Assembly (NCBI GenBank): GCA_947472115.1
Contig: CANIZU010000077.1
Coordinates: forward strand, 1-8,031
Direction of reading: 5' to 3'
From: Flavobacteriales bacterium
Lineage (GTDB): Bacteria > Bacteroidota > Bacteroidia > NS11-12g > UBA955
Length of the DNA: 8,031 nucleotides
Part shown: positions 4,575-8,031 of the stretch, in pieces
How positions within the stretch are numbered: the stretch's first letter is position 1
Layout: each line of letters begins with the position of its first letter
The notes under the pieces: model-generated
Told to the model about the DNA's origin: nothing
The model's database searches: none
The model's input: only the letters and a program-made list of their open reading frames with translations
Program-made: the position numbers and the translations under genes

Positions 4575-6229
4575 ACCGAATTATTTCAGCCAACATCAAC
4601 GGGTTTGTTTTCCAAATCGATGAGATTGCTTACGACCGATTGAAGCAATATTTGGAATCGCTGCGCCTCCGAATTACTGAAAAGGAAGTATATGACGACA
4701 TCGAAAATCGGATTGCGGAGTTATTTAGTCACATGTTAAATTCGGGGACCCCCGCCATTTTTATCAATCAGGTGGAGGACGTCATTGCTCAAGTTGGTTC
4801 TGCCGAACAGTTGGGCGACGCCATGGATAATTCGGATACGGAGGGAACGGATAGTACGAATGGTGGAGCGGGCTCGAATGGTGGAGCGGGTACAAAGGGC
4901 AATGAGGAACCTAGGGCTTCAGGTGAGCCAAATATGTATGGCAAGGACGGGAAGCGTCTGTATCGCAACGAGGACGATGTTGTGGTCTACGGTGTTTGTA
5001 GCGGGATTGCAGCGTATTTTGGATGGGATCCAGTATTTGTGCGGGCGGTTTCTGGTATTTTGGCGGTTGCCTCGTTTGGAACGGTGATTTTGGTTTATAT
5101 CTTTTTGATGATAATTATTCCGGCCGCATCTACACCGGCGGAGAAATTGCAGATGCGGGGAGAGCCGGTAAATTTTGATAATTTGGCGAAGGTGGTGGAT
5201 CATAATGTTCGCTCTGCTTATGAGTCGGCCTATGCTAAGGCGATGGAGAGTGTGAAGCCCCGCGCGAAGCGCGGGCTGAGTAAAACAGGTAGGCTGCTCG
5301 TCAAGTTTCTGGCTGCTTTTGCCCTGGTGGCCCTGTTTTCCATCATAGTTCCTGGCGTTATTGGCGCGGTGCTTTCTGCCGGTATGATTGCTTTTGTTTT
5401 CGATGCCTTTTACGATTATTTCTTACTGGGTTATACCTACTTGTTCGGCACCATTTTGGCCATCTGCGCTGTGGTTTTGGTGCCTTTGATTCAAATGATT
5501 TACGGCCTCATTCGCATCTTGGTAAATGGGAAGAAGATGAGTCCCTTCTTGCGCTGGCCGTTGAACGTGGCCTTTTGGATCGCCTTGGTATTTTTAACGG
5601 TTAAATCGGTTGAAGTGGGCCGCGGTTTTTCGACTTCAGCATCGGTGAATTTTGCCAAAACGTGTGAGCAAGTGGATAGCGCAAAAACCATTTCGGTGCG
5701 AACCGAAACCGTGCCTTTGAAATTGGAAAGTGAATTAGACGGTCGTGCCCGTGAGGAGTTGGACGCGTCCATCAACGACATTGATGTGGAAGTTACGTTG
5801 AACGGTGGCCATGGTTACCACGGAGAACATGCTTTCTACGATCTGATGGTCAACCGTGCCAGCAATGATGTTTCCTTGACCATCGCCAATACACTGGAGT
5901 CCAAGCCCTTCGTAACAGTTTTCAAACGCAGCAGGGGTAGTCGTTTGAATGCGGTTTCCAATGCCGCAGGTTTGCGTTACGATGTTCGATGGGATTCAAC
6001 AACGTTGTTTTTGCCCGATGTGTTGATTTTGGGTAAAAATGCGCCATGGCGAAATCCATCGGTGGAAGTTGTCTTGAACTTGCCTGCCGGATACCAAGCC
6101 AACATCGATCGCAGCTGCAGGGATTTGATTTCCTACGTCAACGATCAATACTTGGGACTCGACGATATGGAAAATGGCTATGCAAGGGTGCGGTCTACCG
6201 AAAGCGGCGTTGAAATGATTCTGCCGTAA
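4571..6229 (+). CDS. PspC-domain multi-pass membrane protein
   Basis: This 552-residue protein has the layout of Bacteroidota PspC proteins. Residues 1-86 form a small N-terminal domain (ANINGFVFQIDEIAYDRLKQ, VYDDIENRIAELF, VEDVIAQVGSAEQLGD), probably cytoplasmic. A Gly/Asn/Thr linker follows at 88-120. The PspC domain is at about 127-186 (KRLYRNEDDVVVYGVCSGIA then a membrane segment to IIIP). Further membrane segments lie near 243-275, 284-314 and 329-345. The last 200 residues (352-552) are soluble and beta-rich, perhaps a periplasmic toast-rack-type domain. PspC proteins sense or relieve membrane stress. The gene overlaps padR by ATGA, so translation is coupled, and the M1 peptidase follows after 21 bp. 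A GC-rich palindrome lies in frame at codons 229-236, just before a membrane segment. The N-terminal, PspC and membrane assignments are strong; the C-terminal assignment is inference. Confidence 0.9.
   Translation: MNRIISANINGFVFQIDEIAYDRLKQYLESLRLRITEKEVYDDIENRIAELFSHMLNSGTPAIFINQVEDVIAQVGSAEQLGDAMDNSDTEGTDSTNGGAGSNGGAGTKGNEEPRASGEPNMYGKDGKRLYRNEDDVVVYGVCSGIAAYFGWDPVFVRAVSGILAVASFGTVILVYIFLMIIIPAASTPAEKLQMRGEPVNFDNLAKVVDHNVRSAYESAYAKAMESVKPRAKRGLSKTGRLLVKFLAAFALVALFSIIVPGVIGAVLSAGMIAFVFDAFYDYFLLGYTYLFGTILAICAVVLVPLIQMIYGLIRILVNGKKMSPFLRWPLNVAFWIALVFLTVKSVEVGRGFSTSASVNFAKTCEQVDSAKTISVRTETVPLKLESELDGRAREELDASINDIDVEVTLNGGHGYHGEHAFYDLMVNRASNDVSLTIANTLESKPFVTVFKRSRGSRLNAVSNAAGLRYDVRWDSTTLFLPDVLILGKNAPWRNPSVEVVLNLPAGYQANIDRSCRDLISYVNDQYLGLDDMENGYARVRSTESGVEMILP
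4857..4892 (+). repeat. Tandem 18-bp direct repeat in the PspC linker
   Basis: Two adjoining 18-bp units, identical over their first 16 bases, start at 4857 and 4875. They encode NGGAGS then NGGAGT, a flexible Gly-rich linker between the N-terminal and PspC domains. Confidence 0.85.
5256..5277. repeat. GC-rich palindrome inside the PspC gene
   Basis: The stem is CCCGCGC (5259-5265), loop GAA, GCGCGGG (5269-5275), extended by two pairs past a bulged C at 5258. The core, CCGCGC and GCGCGG around a 3-base loop, is the same as in the terminator at 1669-1683. In frame it encodes a basic patch (KPRAKRG) before a membrane segment. Confidence 0.7.
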
Positions 6230-6250
6230 AATTCGTAAATTGCCATACTT

Positions 6251-8031
6251 ATGAAACGCTTCATCACCGCGTTGGGTATGGTTTTCTTACTAAAATCGGC
6301 CATCGCCCAAACCAAAGGAAATTGGCAGCAAGAGGTAAATTACACCATCAAGGTAACCTTGGACGATCAAGCCCACATGCTTCGTGGTTCTGAAGAGTTT
6401 GCGTATACCAACAATTCGCCGGCCACACTCAATTCATTGTATATTCATTTATGGCCGAACGCTTACAAGAATAAAAATACTGCACTAGCCAAGCAATTGA
6501 TGATGTCGGGCAAAGACTATTTATTTCGAAATGATCCAGAATATCAGGGATTTATCGATTCGTTGGACTTCAAGGCCGATGGGATAGCGGTACAGTTGAC
6601 GTACGATGCAAAGCACATAGATATCGCTCAGCTGACATTAAATAAGCCTTTGGCGCCGGGAGAAAAAGTGGTGATTACTACGCCGTTTCGGGTAAAATTG
6701 CCTTCAGGCGAGGTGTCGCGCATGGGTCACATCGGACAAACGTATCAAATCACGCAGTGGTATCCAAAACCAGCGGTCTACGATGAAAAAGGTTGGCATC
6801 CGATGCCGTATTTAAATCAAGGTGAGTTTTATTCAGAATATGGAAGCTTCGACGTAAGTATCACATTGCCAGAGGATTATACGGTGGGTTCAACGGGCGA
6901 TTTACAGACGGAGCGTGAAATCAAGCGGTTGAATTTATTGGCCGAATACAATGGGGTGACCAGTTTAAAGCCCAACCAAAGTTCTGGGGTCGCCGGTGGC
7001 AAACCTGAGCCTTCCACCGAGGAAAAATCGGAGCCAGTGTATCCGTTTCAAGAAAATTTGGATAAGGAACTCATCCCTGCGGGTATGTATCGCGCGGCTG
7101 ATATCCCCATCCGGAGGTCGGAATTGGATTGGTCGAAAATTGATAAGTTCTACGCCAACAACAACCCCGACGGAAATCGTGATTCTTGGGTTGAGAAGGC
7201 TAAGGTCATGAAAACCATTCGTTATACGCAGTCGCGGGTGCACGATTTTGCTTGGTTTGCCGATAAAACATTTCTCGTGTTGAAAGGCCAAGTGGTATTG
7301 CCTCGCAGTGGAAGAACGGTAACGACTTGGGCAATGTATACCAAAGGTTCGGAGGAATTATGGAAGCCCCATGCGTTGGAGTATTTGCACGATGGTATTT
7401 TGAAATATTCGCAGTGGAATGGCGATTATCCTTACAATCAGGTTACGGCGGTTGACGGGACCATCAGTGCGGGTGGCGGAATGGAGTATCCGAATGTGAC
7501 GGTGATTGGCGGCGTATCGAATAAAGAAGCGCTTGAAGTGGTGATTGTGCATGAGGTGGGACACAACTGGTTTTACGGTATTTTGGGCAGCAACGAGCGC
7601 GATTTTGGGTGGATGGACGAAGGGTTGAACACCCTGAATGAGATGCGTTATGTGGCGTCGAAGTATCCAACGAATACGCGTTTGAGTGATATGGTGAAGG
7701 GCTTTGCAAAGAAATTGGGATTGTTGGGATTGTCGCACAAAGACGAGGGCGATTTGATGTATCGATGCATGGCTTCGTTTGGCGTGGATCAACCCATACA
7801 AACGTTGTCGACGGATTTCTCTTCAGCCAATTACGGCGGGGTGATGTATCAAAAAACGGGATTGGTGTTTCATTATTTGAAGGCCTATTTGGGCGATTCG
7901 ATGTTTGATGTTTGCATGCAAGCGTATTTTGAACGTTGGAAGTTTAGGCATCCGCAGCCTGAGGATTTTCGGGCGGTTTTGGAAGAAACGAGCGGACAGA
8001 AATTGGGCTGGTTGTTCGATGATTTGATTGA
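6251..8031 (+). CDS. Exported M1-family zinc metallopeptidase (3' partial)
   Basis: An open frame from the ATG at 6251 runs to the right edge, giving 593 residues. It begins with a signal peptide (Lys-Arg at 2-3, hydrophobic core, cleavage after SAIA at about residue 19), so the enzyme is exported; there is no lipobox Cys. The beta-rich N-terminal M1 domain covers roughly 25-220. The substrate-binding motif is GGGMEYP (408-414) in place of the classic GAMEN. The zinc site is HEVGH at 434-438 with the third ligand Glu457 in DEGLN, exactly 18 residues after the second His, and Glu435 as general base. Tyr533 in MYQKTG is the likely transition-state Tyr. A Ser/Pro/Gly/Glu-rich insert at about 238-260 interrupts the fold. 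All catalytic residues are present, so it should cleave residues from peptide N-termini, probably in the periplasm or at the surface. It starts 21 bp after pspC with no promoter box seen, so it probably belongs to the padR operon. Bacteroidota relatives often carry long C-terminal extensions; here the end is missing. Confidence 0.93.
   Translation, partial: MKRFITALGMVFLLKSAIAQTKGNWQQEVNYTIKVTLDDQAHMLRGSEEFAYTNNSPATLNSLYIHLWPNAYKNKNTALAKQLMMSGKDYLFRNDPEYQGFIDSLDFKADGIAVQLTYDAKHIDIAQLTLNKPLAPGEKVVITTPFRVKLPSGEVSRMGHIGQTYQITQWYPKPAVYDEKGWHPMPYLNQGEFYSEYGSFDVSITLPEDYTVGSTGDLQTEREIKRLNLLAEYNGVTSLKPNQSSGVAGGKPEPSTEEKSEPVYPFQENLDKELIPAGMYRAADIPIRRSELDWSKIDKFYANNNPDGNRDSWVEKAKVMKTIRYTQSRVHDFAWFADKTFLVLKGQVVLPRSGRTVTTWAMYTKGSEELWKPHALEYLHDGILKYSQWNGDYPYNQVTAVDGTISAGGGMEYPNVTVIGGVSNKEALEVVIVHEVGHNWFYGILGSNERDFGWMDEGLNTLNEMRYVASKYPTNTRLSDMVKGFAKKLGLLGLSHKDEGDLMYRCMASFGVDQPIQTLSTDFSSANYGGVMYQKTGLVFHYLKAYLGDSMFDVCMQAYFERWKFRHPQPEDFRAVLEETSGQKLGWLFDDLI

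Noticed and set aside
1..8031. CRISPR arrays, tRNA or rRNA genes, insertion sequences, phage genes
   Set aside because: No spaced direct repeats, cloverleaf-like segments, transposase or integrase motifs were seen on either strand.

Overview
The window looks like chromosomal DNA of a member of the Bacteroidota. The evidence is the gene content (a PadR regulator next to a PspC-type membrane protein, a Bacteroidota-style M1 metallopeptidase, a small outer-membrane beta-barrel protein), the near absence of Shine-Dalgarno sequences, and TAnnTTTG boxes just upstream of several starts, which match the -7 element of that phylum. I cannot assign a genus. There are no rRNA, tRNA, CRISPR, transposase or phage genes, and no gap between genes exceeds about 110 bases.

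Left part (1-1697). The last 41 codons of an unidentified + strand gene converge on, and overlap by 13 bp, the end of a minus-strand gene for a secreted, probably outer-membrane beta-barrel protein. A 17-codon reading frame overlaps the start of that gene. A short divergent region then separates it from a cytoplasmic YceI-family protein, which is followed by a very strong GC-rich intrinsic terminator.

Middle part (1698-4092). An AI-2E/PerM-family membrane transporter starts only 12 bases after the T-run of the terminator. It is followed by a 189-residue pentapeptide-repeat protein whose cysteines all fall at one structural position. After a 106-bp gap holding an inverted repeat and a good promoter box comes a MazE/MazF toxin-antitoxin pair, in which the toxin's Shine-Dalgarno sequence lies inside the end of the antitoxin gene.

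Right part (4093-8031). A near-perfect 25-bp palindrome sits just upstream of a PadR-family repressor. The repressor overlaps the next gene by ATGA; that gene encodes a 552-residue PspC-domain membrane protein. After 21 bp follows an exported M1-family zinc metallopeptidase that runs off the right edge. These three genes look like one autoregulated envelope-stress operon: the PadR protein would repress its own promoter through the palindrome, and derepression would raise both the PspC protein and the peptidase.

Most gene families here are known. The least ordinary points are the PadR operator joined to a probably leaderless transcript, the M1 peptidase in the PadR-PspC transcription unit, the cysteine columns in the pentapeptide protein, and two GC-rich palindromes with the same stem core, one an intergenic terminator and the other inside the PspC coding sequence.
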